Positions 1 to 8,817 of a stretch of DNA of 64,000 bases are shown here, piece by piece; within the stretch, counting starts at the first letter, position 1; the number at the start of each line of letters is the position of its first letter. The translations under genes were made by a program, and so were the position numbers. This DNA is from Candidatus Planktophila lacus (GTDB lineage: Bacteria > Actinomycetota > Actinomycetes > Nanopelagicales > Nanopelagicaceae), in assembly GCF_002288325.1 (NCBI RefSeq), contig NZ_CP016780.1:1116001-1180000 (forward strand). The letters run 5' to 3'. Under the pieces are notes generated by a model, which made no database searches, was not told the origin of the DNA, and worked only from the letters and a program-made list of their open reading frames with translations.

Positions 1-1571
1 GGAATTACCGCCTTGTAGAAGCCCTTGTTCACTGTCACACCATCTGGTGCAAAGTGAGGAGCAGCTGCGCGCCATGTGAATGCCTTATCCGCTTCGCTCC
101 ATACTGGAGTTGAAAGCCCGCAGACACCGTTTGAACCAACGTACATTCCACCGGAAGTACCTTCAACACCGAAGCCGGAGTTGTCGTCGTTGGCTGCCAT
201 AGCAATCATCTGGAATTGACGAACGTTGGCCTTTGATACGCCTTCTTCGCCTTCGCAATCCTTAACGTTCTTCGCAAGAGGAACGGTTACAGGAGTACCT
301 GTGATTGAGATTGCGTTGTATTCGCCACCTGGCTCTTGCTTAACAACGATATCTGTACCAACAGCAACGGTAACGCCGGTCTGCATTTCGCCGACGCGAA
401 CCTTAACTGTAATTACGATATCTGAATCAAGGCTGACTGCATATGCCTTGTTACCGACCTGGCCTGCGAGGTTGGTCTTCTTATCAGCACCTGTAAGTGT
501 TGGAAGAACATCGACGAATAGCATGCTTGATACGAACTCGTTAGGAGTACGTGCTTCAACATAAAGTCCGTCATAACCAAGTGCGCCAAGGTTTAGACCT
601 TGCCAATCAGGGTGTGTCCAGCGACCGACAAGTGTGCGACCGGCTTCAGCTGGTGTACCAACTGCAACGCCAGGTTCTGGAGCAAGTGGAGCTGTTGCAG
701 CTAATTCAGTTGCTTCAGCAGTTGCGCTCTCAGTAGTTGGTGTTGTTGTGGTTGCAGCAGCTGCTGGATCTGCAGGAACTGCAGCAGGTGTTCCGGCAAC
801 AGCCCATCCGTTAACAAGAGCATCGCGTGTAACCCAGATAGGAATGATGATTCCCTCTGTAGCCTTAAATGTCTTGGTAGCAGCATCGTAAGTTGTTCCC
901 CATACTGGACGCTGTTGAGTTGCTGATAGTTCAGCAAGATCAATAAATGTCACGCCAGTAAAGTTAGCAATCTGCTTTGCTGCATCTGCTGCTGTTGGAT
1001 AGAAGAAGAAGAACTTAACTTCATTATCAAGCACGAAGGCAACTGAACCCTTGTAGCAAGCACCAAATGTTGATTTAGTTGATGACTTAGTCGCGTTATT
1101 CCAGCAATCCATTGGATAGCTATAGAAATCTAGCGGCTTATTAATGTCATAAGTCTTAGTTTTTGGATCAAACTTCGCACCCTGTTCTGGGTGATTAGCT
1201 GTCCCGAAAAGTGAAGAGAGATCCTGCATTACGTATTTGCCTGAAGCAAGTACATCGCGCTGGTATTGAGACATCCACCAGTTGTTGTCGATTACTTTTC
1301 CACCCTTGATCTGTGCAACTGGTGCAAAGAAATCAACTGGTGTCTTCTTAGCTGGAACTTCTGCTCCGCTAGGCACATAGGTCAAAGGAATTTTCTGTCC
1401 TGAACCTGTGGCAATTGTTACTGATTCGATGCAATAAATACCGTTTTGAATTACACAGGCATTCATTGGTGACTTAGGCAGGCGGATAGTTGCAGCACTT
1501 GCTGAAGTAGCAGTGAGCAATCCCGCGAGCATTGCTAGGGACGCAGCCCCAGCGATTAGCTTCTTTTTCAC
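1..1571 (-). CDS. Secreted protein of unknown function, 3' end cut by window
   Basis: I do not recognise a family. The frame is open from a GTG at 1571 to the window edge (523 codons visible). The GTG follows GGGGGAAAT, a plausible ribosome binding site; the ATG two bases upstream is followed at once by a stop. The N-terminus is a classic Sec signal peptide: basic MKKK, a hydrophobic Ala/Leu stretch, and an A-S-A motif near residue 25. The mature part has paired cysteines (C-V-I-Q-N-G-I-Y-C), aromatic-rich stretches, and an Ala/Thr/Pro/Glu-rich low-complexity linker around residues 265-305 that separates two domains. This looks like an exported or cell-surface protein. Function cannot be inferred from the context, because the next gene upstream belongs to a sigma/anti-sigma pair in the same orientation. 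It is a possible target of that regulator, by inference only. Confidence 0.75.
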   Translation of the reverse strand, partial: MKKKLIAGAASLAMLAGLLTATSASAATIRLPKSPMNACVIQNGIYCIESVTIATGSGQKIPLTYVPSGAEVPAKKTPVDFFAPVAQIKGGKVIDNNWWMSQYQRDVLASGKYVMQDLSSLFGTANHPEQGAKFDPKTKTYDINKPLDFYSYPMDCWNNATKSSTKSTFGACYKGSVAFVLDNEVKFFFFYPTAADAAKQIANFTGVTFIDLAELSATQQRPVWGTTYDAATKTFKATEGIIIPIWVTRDALVNGWAVAGTPAAVPADPAAAATTTTPTTESATAEATELAATAPLAPEPGVAVGTPAEAGRTLVGRWTHPDWQGLNLGALGYDGLYVEARTPNEFVSSMLFVDVLPTLTGADKKTNLAGQVGNKAYAVSLDSDIVITVKVRVGEMQTGVTVAVGTDIVVKQEPGGEYNAISITGTPVTVPLAKNVKDCEGEEGVSKANVRQFQMIAMAANDDNSGFGVEGTSGGMYVGSNGVCGLSTPVWSEADKAFTWRAAAPHFAPDGVTVNKGFYKAVI

Positions 1572-1575
1572 ATTT

Positions 1576-1636
1576 CCCCCATAGAGATAGGTGAAGCCAC
1601 GGGTATGGCTTCATAGTGGTTACCGCACTATGGGGG
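1576..1636 (-). promoter_or_regulatory. Structured 5' leader that can sequester the ribosome binding site
   Basis: On the minus strand the leader begins with CCCCCATAG (1628-1636) and ends with its exact complement CTATGGGGG (1576-1584), whose G-run is the ribosome binding site of the GTG-start gene. A second perfect 8-bp hairpin, TGAAGCCA/TGGCTTCA with a 6-nt loop, lies inside. A third possible stem, TAGTG/CACTA, overlaps the outer arm and would compete with it. A possible -10 (TAAATT, 1639-1644) would start the RNA almost exactly at the outer arm. The arrangement suggests translational control by refolding. No known riboswitch class was recognised. Confidence 0.5.
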
Positions 1637-1676
1637 CTAATTTATGCGCTTTGGGGGCAGGTAAAAAGGGGGTTTC

Positions 1677-2324
1677 CTAACGGAGTTGAGCTAGATACCA
1701 GTTCCACTGCCACGTTTCACGCGGAGATGTCTCCAAAGAATCCTTGAATTCAGGGAAGGTATAGACCAGCAGCGCCGTGCCTCCAGGCAGAACCGTTGTT
1801 GGCCGTGAGTCACTGACAATCGGGGTGTGATTGGTGAAGATGCCAAGTGATGGAGCAGTCGAAATCAAATCTTGAGTGTTGTTCTGCAGACTCAAAACCC
1901 AAGTAACTGGGCACTGTCCCCTGCCGCATCGCTCCCAAGAAATCTGTAAGCCCGTTGCAGTTAGCCCACCGAGAGTGTCACCGATTCCACCAGCACCACT
2001 AATAGCACCGAGATCGCCAACGCTCTGTTCCCATGTAACTGGGTAATCAGATTGCAGGCCAACGATCTCCGGCTGGCTATTTGAATTAGCGCCGTTAACT
2101 CCGCTATCAGATGCCACAATAATTGGAGCGGGTCTTTGAATTACTTCGTATATTCCAATGCTGGCTGCGCCAACGGCAATTACACCAAGTAAGGCAACGA
2201 GTGCGCGACGAATTCTTTGGCGGCGTACTTTGGCGATAATAATCGGAGCGAGGTCACGATTTTCTAGGACGCCAAGTGCCATCCACTGCATCTCGCGTTT
2301 AATTAGTGGATCTACATCACTCAT
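1677..2324 (-). CDS. Single-pass membrane protein, possible anti-sigma partner
   Basis: A 215-residue protein with a cytosolic N-terminus of about 40 residues, one transmembrane helix at roughly residues 39-60 (ALLGVIAVGAASIGIYEVI) and an extracytoplasmic C-terminal part of about 150 residues containing a C-G-R-G-Q-C motif. Its ATG overlaps the end of the ECF sigma gene by 8 bp, so the two are translationally coupled. Membrane proteins in this position and with this topology commonly hold the sigma factor inactive until an outside signal arrives. The N-terminal segment lacks an obvious zinc-binding HxxxCxxC anti-sigma motif, so the anti-sigma role is inferred from context only. Confidence 0.55.
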   Translation of the reverse strand: MSDVDPLIKREMQWMALGVLENRDLAPIIIAKVRRQRIRRALVALLGVIAVGAASIGIYEVIQRPAPIIVASDSGVNGANSNSQPEIVGLQSDYPVTWEQSVGDLGAISGAGGIGDTLGGLTATGLQISWERCGRGQCPVTWVLSLQNNTQDLISTAPSLGIFTNHTPIVSDSRPTTVLPGGTALLVYTFPEFKDSLETSPRETWQWNWYLAQLR

Positions 2325-2919
2325 TGTTATCCACCACTTCTGCGATTACCGTTTCGATTTCAGATGGTCGCTGAGAACTTCCAGTCAACTCTTTATTTGC
2401 AGATTTCTCTAACTCTGGAACTAACTCGACATAGGCAGCTACCGCTGCTTTGCCGCGGGCCAAGTGCGAAGCTGCAGTGCCCATTGGAATCTGCAGAACG
2501 TCAGCGACTTCACGCAAGACCATGCCGTGCTCGTAAATCAAAACAAGAACTGCGCGTTGTGCCGCACTCAGCGACTTTAGGGCTGCTTGGACAAGTAAGC
2601 GCTGAGTTACATCATCTGTTTGATCAACTAAGTCGCGAATATTTTCAGCCAGATCCCAGGAAGTTTCCTTCTCTTGCTGACGGCGCAACCATTTGCGACG
2701 CATATCGGCGTGCTTGCTTACCATCACGCGCATTAAATATGCTTCTGGATTTTCGTGGCTGCGGATCTTGCTCCAGCGCTTGTAAACATCTGCCAGCGCT
2801 TCTTGAAGAACATCTTCGGCGTTCTGGGTATCAAAACAAATTACCTTTGCAGCGCGCAGAAATGCCTTCTGGTTTTCACGTAACCAGAGGGTGAACTCAA
2901 CTTGGTTCTGTTGGCTCAT
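2317..2919 (-). CDS. ECF sigma factor, SigE family
   Basis: An RNA polymerase sigma factor of about 200 residues. Region 2 is visible as DTQNAEDVLQEALADVYKRW followed by P-E-A-Y-L-M-R-V-M-V; region 4 as S-A-A-Q-R-A-V-L-V-L-I-Y-E and the helix-turn-helix V-L-Q-I-P-M-G-T-A-A-S-H-L-A-R-G. There is no region 1 or 3, as expected for the extracytoplasmic-function group; the pattern is that of the actinobacterial SigE family. I start it at ATG 2919, preceded by GGAG with a 5-nt gap, rather than at the GTG two codons upstream. It lies 21 nt after the MFS gene and overlaps the membrane protein that follows. Its regulon is unknown. Confidence 0.85.
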   Translation of the reverse strand: MSQQNQVEFTLWLRENQKAFLRAAKVICFDTQNAEDVLQEALADVYKRWSKIRSHENPEAYLMRVMVSKHADMRRKWLRRQQEKETSWDLAENIRDLVDQTDDVTQRLLVQAALKSLSAAQRAVLVLIYEHGMVLREVADVLQIPMGTAASHLARGKAAVAAYVELVPELEKSANKELTGSSQRPSEIETVIAEVVDNNE

Positions 2920-2940
2920 GCGCACTCCATGAGAGGAAGG

Positions 2941-4104
2941 TTACCTGCTTGCTGCACCAAAGAGCGAGGTCGCCAGCAATACTGATAGCCCGATAAATAC
3001 TCCGCTTGCGCCAGCCGATGCGGCGAGTGCGCCTGCGGCGGCCGGTACTAAAAATTGTCCAAAGCGGTTGCCCATCAAGCGCGCTGAAACAGCAAGGGCG
3101 CGTTCATTGGCTGCTGTCTTTTGTGAAACCAAGGACATTGTTAACGGTTGGCCAATTCCAAGTGAAAATCCTGCGATAAAGACAATAGCGCCAAGAGTTA
3201 GTGGTGTTTTTGCAAAAGCCATACCTGCACACGCAATAACAGAGACCGTAGTGCTGACCATTAACAATTGATAGGTAGAGAAACGTGCACTTAATCTGCC
3301 GAGGAAGAAGCGAGAGATCATCGTTGTGCCAGCGCGAATCGCCAGAATTATTCCGATTGCATATGGAGAGAAGTTATTTTCTGTTCCAAATAGCGGCAAG
3401 AAAACAACGAGGACATCGGCAACAGATGAAATAGCTAGTGAGACATAAATCGCTGCCAAAATTCCGGGCTTCTTTAATAATGCAATTGCTGCGGCGTAAG
3501 TGCCTTCATCAGATTTAGCTTCAACACTTGGCTTTTCTTTACGCCAGTTGATAACCGGCACTAGTGCAACCACACAAAGGACAAACCCTAAAAGAAATGC
3601 GTTAGATGTTGATTTAGGTAGCGTTCCATCAGAACCAGCAACAAGTGCAGCAACTAGCGGTCCAACCAAATGGCCAAGGGAGGCGCTAAATGTGTAGTAA
3701 CCAAAGTACTTATCGTAATTTTCACGAGGTGCACGAAGTGCAACCATTGATTGGCCACCGACCATACAAGCCAAGTGAGAAATACCAGCAAATGCAGTTG
3801 CAATAGCCAGCGTGAAAACCGAGTTAGCAAAGACCAGGGCAACGGCGGTTAGCGCCATAGATAAAGTTCCGAAGATGATGAACTTTCCTTCACCGATCTT
3901 TCCAACCATCCGGCCAAATTGCAGCGCTAAGAGAACTGGAAAGAGTGCGTAAAGCGCAGCAACTACTCCGATTTCATATGTACTGGCATCGAGTTCAATT
4001 GCCCGATAGGTAATCATCGGACGAAGAACGTAGATCGTGGCCTGAGTAAGGGTAGAACTCAATAAGAGCGGACGCGCCCACGGCAAAAGTTTTTGGGACG
4101 CCAT
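2941..4104 (-). CDS. MFS transporter
   Basis: A 387-residue, very hydrophobic protein with about twelve predicted membrane helices in two halves, and the cytoplasmic loop motif typical of the major facilitator superfamily (F-G-R-M-V-G-K-I-G-E-G-K between helices 2 and 3; a second copy, F-F-L-G-R-L-S-A-R, in the second half). Substrate cannot be told from sequence. Its start codon directly abuts the tctA stop, with no spacer, so it is probably co-transcribed with the tripartite tricarboxylate transporter. It could act as an exporter or an alternative carrier for a related organic acid. Confidence 0.8.
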   Translation of the reverse strand: MASQKLLPWARPLLLSSTLTQATIYVLRPMITYRAIELDASTYEIGVVAALYALFPVLLALQFGRMVGKIGEGKFIIFGTLSMALTAVALVFANSVFTLAIATAFAGISHLACMVGGQSMVALRAPRENYDKYFGYYTFSASLGHLVGPLVAALVAGSDGTLPKSTSNAFLLGFVLCVVALVPVINWRKEKPSVEAKSDEGTYAAAIALLKKPGILAAIYVSLAISSVADVLVVFLPLFGTENNFSPYAIGIILAIRAGTTMISRFFLGRLSARFSTYQLLMVSTTVSVIACAGMAFAKTPLTLGAIVFIAGFSLGIGQPLTMSLVSQKTAANERALAVSARLMGNRFGQFLVPAAAGALAASAGASGVFIGLSVLLATSLFGAASR

Positions 4105-5601
4105 TTACTTCTTTAGTGCAAGCTTCTTCTTAAAGTTCCAGATCATCGGACCGATAATCACAATAAGGAGGATTACGTAGAGGATTTTTGACATTGGAGT
4201 TGCATATAGCGCGCTAAGTTCGCCACCGCTGATCTGTAGCGCACGGCGCATCTGAAGTTCTGCCATTGGCCCAAGAATTAGTCCAATAATTAGCGGGGTA
4301 ATTGGAACTCCAAAACGGCGGAATGCAAAACCAATTACACCAACACCCAGCGCGATCCAGAGATCAAAGATTGCATTGTTCGCAACGTACGCGCCCATCA
4401 ATGCGAAGGCGGTGATTCCGGAGAAGAGATAAGGGCGTGGAATATTTAGAAGTTTTGCCCAGACGCGCACAAGCGGCAAGTTGAGCAACAAGAGCAAGGT
4501 GTTACCGATAAAGAGTGAAGCGATTAAGGTCCATACGATTTCAGGGTTTGTTGAAAATAGCATCGGACCAGGTTGAATGTTGTAAGTTTGAAGAGCGACA
4601 AGAATTACCGCCGCTGTTGCTGAAGTTGGAAGACCAAGTGCAAGAAGTGGAACAAGCGCACCAGCGGCATTGGCATTGTTAGCAGCCTCTGGACCTGCAA
4701 CGCCTTCAATGGCGCCATGACCAAATTCCTCTTTATTCTTCGATAAAGACTTTTCTGCCGCGTAACTTAAAAATGTTGGAACTTCAGAACCGCCAGCAGG
4801 AATAACTCCTAAGGGGAAACCAATCGCTGTTCCGCGAAGCCAGGGGCGCCAAGAACGTTTTAAGTCTTGGCGAGTCATGATCGCCTTGCCCTTCATTGGA
4901 ATGATCGACCAACCTGTTGCTTTGGCACGCCCTGCGATATACAAAGCCTCACCGAGAGCAAAGAGTGAAACGATAACGGTTACTGTTTCAATTCCGTCGA
5001 TTGCTTGCAGGCTTCCAAATGTTAAGCGCACAGCGCCAGATTGCAGATCAGAACCAACTAGCCCAATAACAAGACCTACGCCAAGAGAAGCCATACCACG
5101 CAACATCGAATTGCCTAAGAGAGTTCCTACAGTTGTAAAGGCGATCAACATCAGCGCAAAGAAATCTGCCGCCGTAACTTTAAAGGCCCATTCGGCAAGT
5201 GAAGGTGCGGTAAATGCCAAGATCGCAGTTGCAATTGTGCCCGCAATGAATGAACCAATAGCTGCAGTTGCAAGTGCAGAACCAGCGCGCCCGCGCTTTG
5301 CCATCTGATGGCCTTCAAGTGCCGTTATGACCGAACCGGATTCACCAGGAGTATTTAATAAAATCGAAGTTGTCGATCCGCCATACATGGCGCCGTAATA
5401 AATAGCAGCAAACATAATTAGCGCAGATGCCGGGCTAACTGAATAAGTAATTGGCAACAAGAGTGCAATAGCAAGCGCAGGTCCGATACCGGGAAGCACG
5501 CCGACTAGCGTTCCAAGAATTGTTCCAAGTAAACCGAAAAGTAGATTGTTTAAGGTAAGGGCTGAGGCGAAGCCCTCCATAAGCGAGTTAAAACTACTCA
5601 T
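4105..5601 (-). CDS. tctA: Tripartite tricarboxylate transporter, large permease subunit TctA
   Basis: The large membrane subunit of a TTT-family, secondary, binding-protein-dependent carboxylate transporter. At 498 residues it has the family's usual length and about eleven to twelve membrane helices. Signature stretches are visible: the N-terminal [12 protein letters not shown] and [23 protein letters not shown], and in the second half [11 protein letters not shown], all diagnostic of TctA. It overlaps tctB by 4 bp (ATGA). Substrate is unknown: TTT systems take up citrate, tartrate, aromatic acids and other acids. Confidence 0.93.
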   Translation of the reverse strand: MSSFNSLMEGFASALTLNNLLFGLLGTILGTLVGVLPGIGPALAIALLLPITYSVSPASALIMFAAIYYGAMYGGSTTSILLNTPGESGSVITALEGHQMAKRGRAGSALATAAIGSFIAGTIATAILAFTAPSLAEWAFKVTAADFFALMLIAFTTVGTLLGNSMLRGMASLGVGLVIGLVGSDLQSGAVRLTFGSLQAIDGIETVTVIVSLFALGEALYIAGRAKATGWSIIPMKGKAIMTRQDLKRSWRPWLRGTAIGFPLGVIPAGGSEVPTFLSYAAEKSLSKNKEEFGHGAIEGVAGPEAANNANAAGALVPLLALGLPTSATAAVILVALQTYNIQPGPMLFSTNPEIVWTLIASLFIGNTLLLLLNLPLVRVWAKLLNIPRPYLFSGITAFALMGAYVANNAIFDLWIALGVGVIGFAFRRFGVPITPLIIGLILGPMAELQMRRALQISGGELSALYATPMSKILYVILLIVIIGPMIWNFKKKLALKK

Positions 5602-6086
5602 TCAAAGATCCCCAGGATTCCTGCTGGAAGGCCAACGTTTAGACCTTTAGAAAATGCAAAATAAACGATAAATGAGAAGATGATCGAGATAAGTAAATTC
5701 TTAAGTAGATTTTTGGCACCGTATGCAAAGGCGACGCCAAAGAACACCACTGTGCTCGCGATGATAAATCCAGCACGCTCAATTAAAAGTGGGTAGGTCA
5801 ACATTGAGCCGGCGACCATGGCTAAAGATTTAAAGTCTGTCTTTTCAACTATTTCGCCGAACTGGGTTCCTTCAGGTACGCCGAGATTTCCGCGGAAAAT
5901 TTGTACAAATAAACCAAGAGAAATAAAAATGACAAAACCGCTTACTACGTAAGGAAATATTTGCGGACCAACGGTTCCAGATCCCGGTGGAACTAACATC
6001 TTGGAAGTGTCGTATAGAACGACCAACCCAAGAATTAGGAGAGAGCCCGCAAAAGCGAGCTCTCCCCCAATCTTCTTAGATTTCAA
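5598..6086 (-). CDS. tctB: Tripartite tricarboxylate transporter, small permease subunit TctB
   Basis: A 162-residue membrane protein with four hydrophobic segments, matching the small subunit of TTT transporters in size, topology and position between tctC and tctA. The motif G-P-Q-I-F-P-Y-V-V after the first helix is typical of TctB. It starts 6 nt after the tctC stop and ends inside the tctA start (ATGA overlap), so the three subunits are translated together. Confidence 0.9.
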   Translation of the reverse strand: MKSKKIGGELAFAGSLLILGLVVLYDTSKMLVPPGSGTVGPQIFPYVVSGFVIFISLGLFVQIFRGNLGVPEGTQFGEIVEKTDFKSLAMVAGSMLTYPLLIERAGFIIASTVVFFGVAFAYGAKNLLKNLLISIIFSFIVYFAFSKGLNVGLPAGILGIFE

Positions 6087-6092
6087 GAGGAC

Positions 6093-7214
6093 TTATGCCA
6101 AGCCAAGTGAAACTAGCGTGGTTGTGATGTCCTTCTTTTGTGATGCAAGGAATGCTTCGAAATCCTTGCCGTAATCTGTTTGGTTCTGCCAATCCTTAGC
6201 AACCAATGTTGCCTTCCAGGCATCTCCTGCACGAGTTACATCAACAGCCTTTAGCCAGTTAACGCGCTCTGCTTCGGTAAGTGCTGCTGGAGCAAGAATT
6301 CCGCGCCAGTTACCGAATGTGAAGTTGATTCCCTGCTGGATCAATGTCTGACCCTTGATTGACTTCAAACGTGATGGTGATGAAAGGGCTAGAACACGTA
6401 GCTTTCCGGCCTTTACAAATGAAGCGAATTCAGATGTACCTGAAACGCCAGCTACTGTCTGTCCGCTGAGTACAGAAGTTGTAACTTCTCCACCACCTGC
6501 GTATGGAACGTAGTTCATTTCAGTGGCTTTTCCGCCAGCTTTTTCAACTAGAAGACCCATGTAAACGTGGTCAACAGTTCCCTTAGATCCACCAGCGATA
6601 GGTAGCTTTGGATTTGCAACGATATCTGCGAGTAGTTGATTAATTGTCTTGTACTTAGAAGATGTAGGAACAACAATCGCTTCATATTCGCGCATCAATC
6701 CAGAGATTGCCTTTGAATCTGCTTGGTTTAGCTTTGACTTAGTTGAAGCAACGCCTGCAACCATCGCAAAACCTGTAATGAAAGCAAAATCTTTAGCCTT
6801 TTGATCTTGGAAGTATCCAAGACCTACAGTTCCGGATCCGCCTGACTTGTAAGAAACTGTGTAATCGCTAAGCATGCCTTCTGCCTTCATAGCATCAGCA
6901 AATGCGATTGCAGTGGTGCCGTAACCGCCACCTACGCCAGATGAAGCAACCCACTCAAGCTTTGAGAGTGGGGTTACATCTTTGTACCACCATTTCAACT
7001 TGCCTTTTAGGGTTCCAGTTGAAACTACCAAACAGGTTAGATCGGAGCCTTCGACTCCACGACCCTTTGCTACGCGACCTGCGGTAATGCAGTCATCGCC
7101 AGCCTTTGCAATTGCTGCAGCTTTTGGTGCAGCTGTTGCTGTTGGAGCAACTGTTGCAACCATTGAAAGCGCCAATGATGCAACTAGTGCACCAGCAAAT
7201 TTCTTTTTTAACAT
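6093..7214 (-). CDS. tctC: Tripartite tricarboxylate transporter, substrate-binding protein TctC
   Basis: The extracytoplasmic solute receptor of the transporter. A Sec signal peptide covers about residues 1-28 (basic K-K-K, hydrophobic core, A-T-A-A cleavage region). There is an extra segment with two cysteines (residues about 40-62) before the usual TctC/Bug fold, which is recognised by A-S-S-G-V-G-G-G-Y-G, the G-G-S-G-T-V loop, N-Y-V-P-Y-A-G-G-G-E and the G-N-W-R-G-I-L-A-P motif. The start is ATG 7214, seven nt after GGAG; a TTG one codon upstream is less likely. No lipobox cysteine follows the signal, so how it stays near the membrane is unclear. It is first in the operon, as is common. 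Confidence 0.88.
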   Translation of the reverse strand: MLKKKFAGALVASLALSMVATVAPTATAAPKAAAIAKAGDDCITAGRVAKGRGVEGSDLTCLVVSTGTLKGKLKWWYKDVTPLSKLEWVASSGVGGGYGTTAIAFADAMKAEGMLSDYTVSYKSGGSGTVGLGYFQDQKAKDFAFITGFAMVAGVASTKSKLNQADSKAISGLMREYEAIVVPTSSKYKTINQLLADIVANPKLPIAGGSKGTVDHVYMGLLVEKAGGKATEMNYVPYAGGGEVTTSVLSGQTVAGVSGTSEFASFVKAGKLRVLALSSPSRLKSIKGQTLIQQGINFTFGNWRGILAPAALTEAERVNWLKAVDVTRAGDAWKATLVAKDWQNQTDYGKDFEAFLASQKKDITTTLVSLGLA

Positions 7215-7271
7215 CAAGACTCTCCTTTAAGAGTTAGCCCACGAGGGATGGGGTTTGAGAAAGGTTATGCG

Positions 7272-7290
7272 TTACTGGCTAGCCAGGTAA
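7272..7290. promoter_or_regulatory. Palindrome upstream of tctC, possible operator
   Basis: CTGGCTAGCCAG is a perfect 12-bp palindrome, and its flanks extend the symmetry (TTAC left, GTAA right, one extra G). It lies about 60 bp upstream of the tctC start in the only sizeable gap of this region (7215-7355). That is a sensible place for an operator of the transporter operon. No regulator gene is adjacent, so the binding protein is unknown. Confidence 0.35.
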
Positions 7291-7355
7291 AGGGATTTTT
7301 ATAACGATTTAACTAATTAATGTGAGGTCAAACACCCGGTTCGCGCCGCTGAGCG

Positions 7356-8168
7356 TCAGGAGAGAAGGTCGGAAACTACAACGCCGAGAGAGGCTAACTT
7401 TGCCCGTCCCCCGTCAGCAGCCGTTAATACAAATGGCTTTCCATCTGGCAAAAGTGCAAATGAATGCTCGAAGTGGGCACCTCTAGATTTATCTTGAGAT
7501 ACAACCGTCCAGTCATCACCTAAAACTTTTGTCTTATGTGTTCCACGAGTAATCATCGGCTCAATTGCAAGTGCCATCCCGACAATTAACTCAGGACCAT
7601 TTCCACCTTTTCCAAAGTTTAAAACATGTGGCTCTTGATGCATCTCTGTACCAATACCGTGACCGCCGTACTCTTGCAGAATTCCGTACTTACCTTGCGA
7701 ATCGATGTAATTTTCAATTGCTGCGCTGATATCAGTAAGGCGCGCACCTAATTTACCCGCGGCGATTCCGCGCCACATTGACTCTTCGCAGACATCCATA
7801 AGTTTTTGATCTTGTGCGTCAACGTTGCCGACTCCGACAGAAAATGCAGCATCGCCATGCCAACCATCGATGATTGCACCGCAATCGATTGAGACTAGAT
7901 CACCATCGTTGATGAGGCGATCCCCAGGGATACCGTGAACGATTTCTTCATTTACTGAAACACAGATCGTTGCGGGAAAGCCGTGATAGTTAAGAAAGTT
8001 GGGGGTTGCACCGTTTCTTTTGATGCAGGCTGCTGCAACTGCATCGAGTGCGCTAGTTGTCATTCCTGGCTTAATCGCAGCTCGTATCGCTTGGTGAATT
8101 TCGGCGACTACTAAACCGGCGCGACGCATTACCTTTAATTGTTCAAGGGTTTTTATCTGGATCGCCAT
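7356..8168 (-). CDS. map: Type I methionine aminopeptidase
   Basis: Removes the initiator methionine from nascent proteins. The five metal ligands can be read: Asp in V-S-I-D-C-G and Asp in G-W-H-G-D-A-A-F, His in G-H-G-I-G-T-E-M-H-Q-E-P, Glu in A-L-A-I-E-P-M-I and the last Glu in F-E-H-S-F-A-L. At 270 residues it is the standard type I length, without the SH3-binding N-terminal extension that some actinobacterial paralogues carry. It follows adk by 13 nt at the end of the spc-type cluster. In many actinobacteria infA, rpmJ, rpsM, rpsK, rpsD, rpoA and rplQ come next; here the next gene is tctC. Confidence 0.96.
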   Translation of the reverse strand: MAIQIKTLEQLKVMRRAGLVVAEIHQAIRAAIKPGMTTSALDAVAAACIKRNGATPNFLNYHGFPATICVSVNEEIVHGIPGDRLINDGDLVSIDCGAIIDGWHGDAAFSVGVGNVDAQDQKLMDVCEESMWRGIAAGKLGARLTDISAAIENYIDSQGKYGILQEYGGHGIGTEMHQEPHVLNFGKGGNGPELIVGMALAIEPMITRGTHKTKVLGDDWTVVSQDKSRGAHFEHSFALLPDGKPFVLTAADGGRAKLASLGVVVSDLLS

Positions 8169-8181
8169 AAAAGTACTTTAG

Positions 8182-8817
8182 TTACGAGAGGCGACCGAGC
8201 GCAGTAATTGCATGCTCGGTGATTTCAGAAACGTTTCCGGCTGCTGGGATAGTGATCAATAAACCTTCAGAGCGGTAGAAAGAGATAATTGGCGCGGTCT
8301 GCTCTTCATAAACCTCAAGACGTCGTGCGATAACTTCTTCTTTATCGTCTTCGCGCTGGTATAGATCGGTGCCGCTGCAAGAAGAACAATTGGTTGCTCC
8401 TGCTTCATTGGATGCACCGCATCCACGACAGGTGCGACGAGAAGATAAACGCTTGATGATTTCATCTGATGCGATAGCAAGTTCTAGCGCTGCTTGCAGC
8501 GGAGTCTTAGCCTCGGCAAGAAATGCGCGAAGAACTTCAGCTTGCGCAACATTGCGTGGATAGCCATCTAGAAGAAAACCATTGGCAACATCGTCATGGG
8601 TTAGACGATCTTTGACCATATCGTTGGTGACTGAATCAGGAACGAGTTCGCCGCGATCCATAAATGCTTTTGCTTGGTTACCTAAATCAGTTCCGGCTTT
8701 CAAATTAGCGCGGAAGATATCGCCAGTTGAAATATGCGGAATTGAATAGTGCGCAGATAGGAATTGAGCTTGTGTTCCTTTACCAGCACCTGGTGGTCCA
8801 ACCAGGATTAAACGCAT
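8182..8817 (-). CDS. adk: Adenylate kinase
   Basis: Interconverts ATP + AMP and 2 ADP. The P-loop G-P-P-G-A-G-K-G-T-Q is at residues 7-16, the AMP-binding T-G-D-I-F-R at 31-36 and D-G-Y-P-R-N near 84. The LID domain carries four cysteines (C130, C133, C144, C147) in a C-x2-C...C-x2-C zinc-ribbon arrangement, so this is the long, zinc-binding form (211 residues). The short form without the zinc ribbon is common in other actinobacteria, which makes this a mild peculiarity. The start overlaps the secY stop by one base (TAATG). Confidence 0.96.
   Translation of the reverse strand: MRLILVGPPGAGKGTQAQFLSAHYSIPHISTGDIFRANLKAGTDLGNQAKAFMDRGELVPDSVTNDMVKDRLTHDDVANGFLLDGYPRNVAQAEVLRAFLAEAKTPLQAALELAIASDEIIKRLSSRRTCRGCGASNEAGATNCSSCSGTDLYQREDDKEEVIARRLEVYEEQTAPIISFYRSEGLLITIPAAGNVSEITEHAITALGRLS

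Noticed and set aside
226-943. Open frames on the plus strand and in other frames near the left edge, rich in Gln/Leu or Ala/Val
   Set aside because: They are antisense shadows of the Ala/Thr/Pro-rich linker of the secreted protein, whose frame is continuous with a signal peptide and ribosome binding site.
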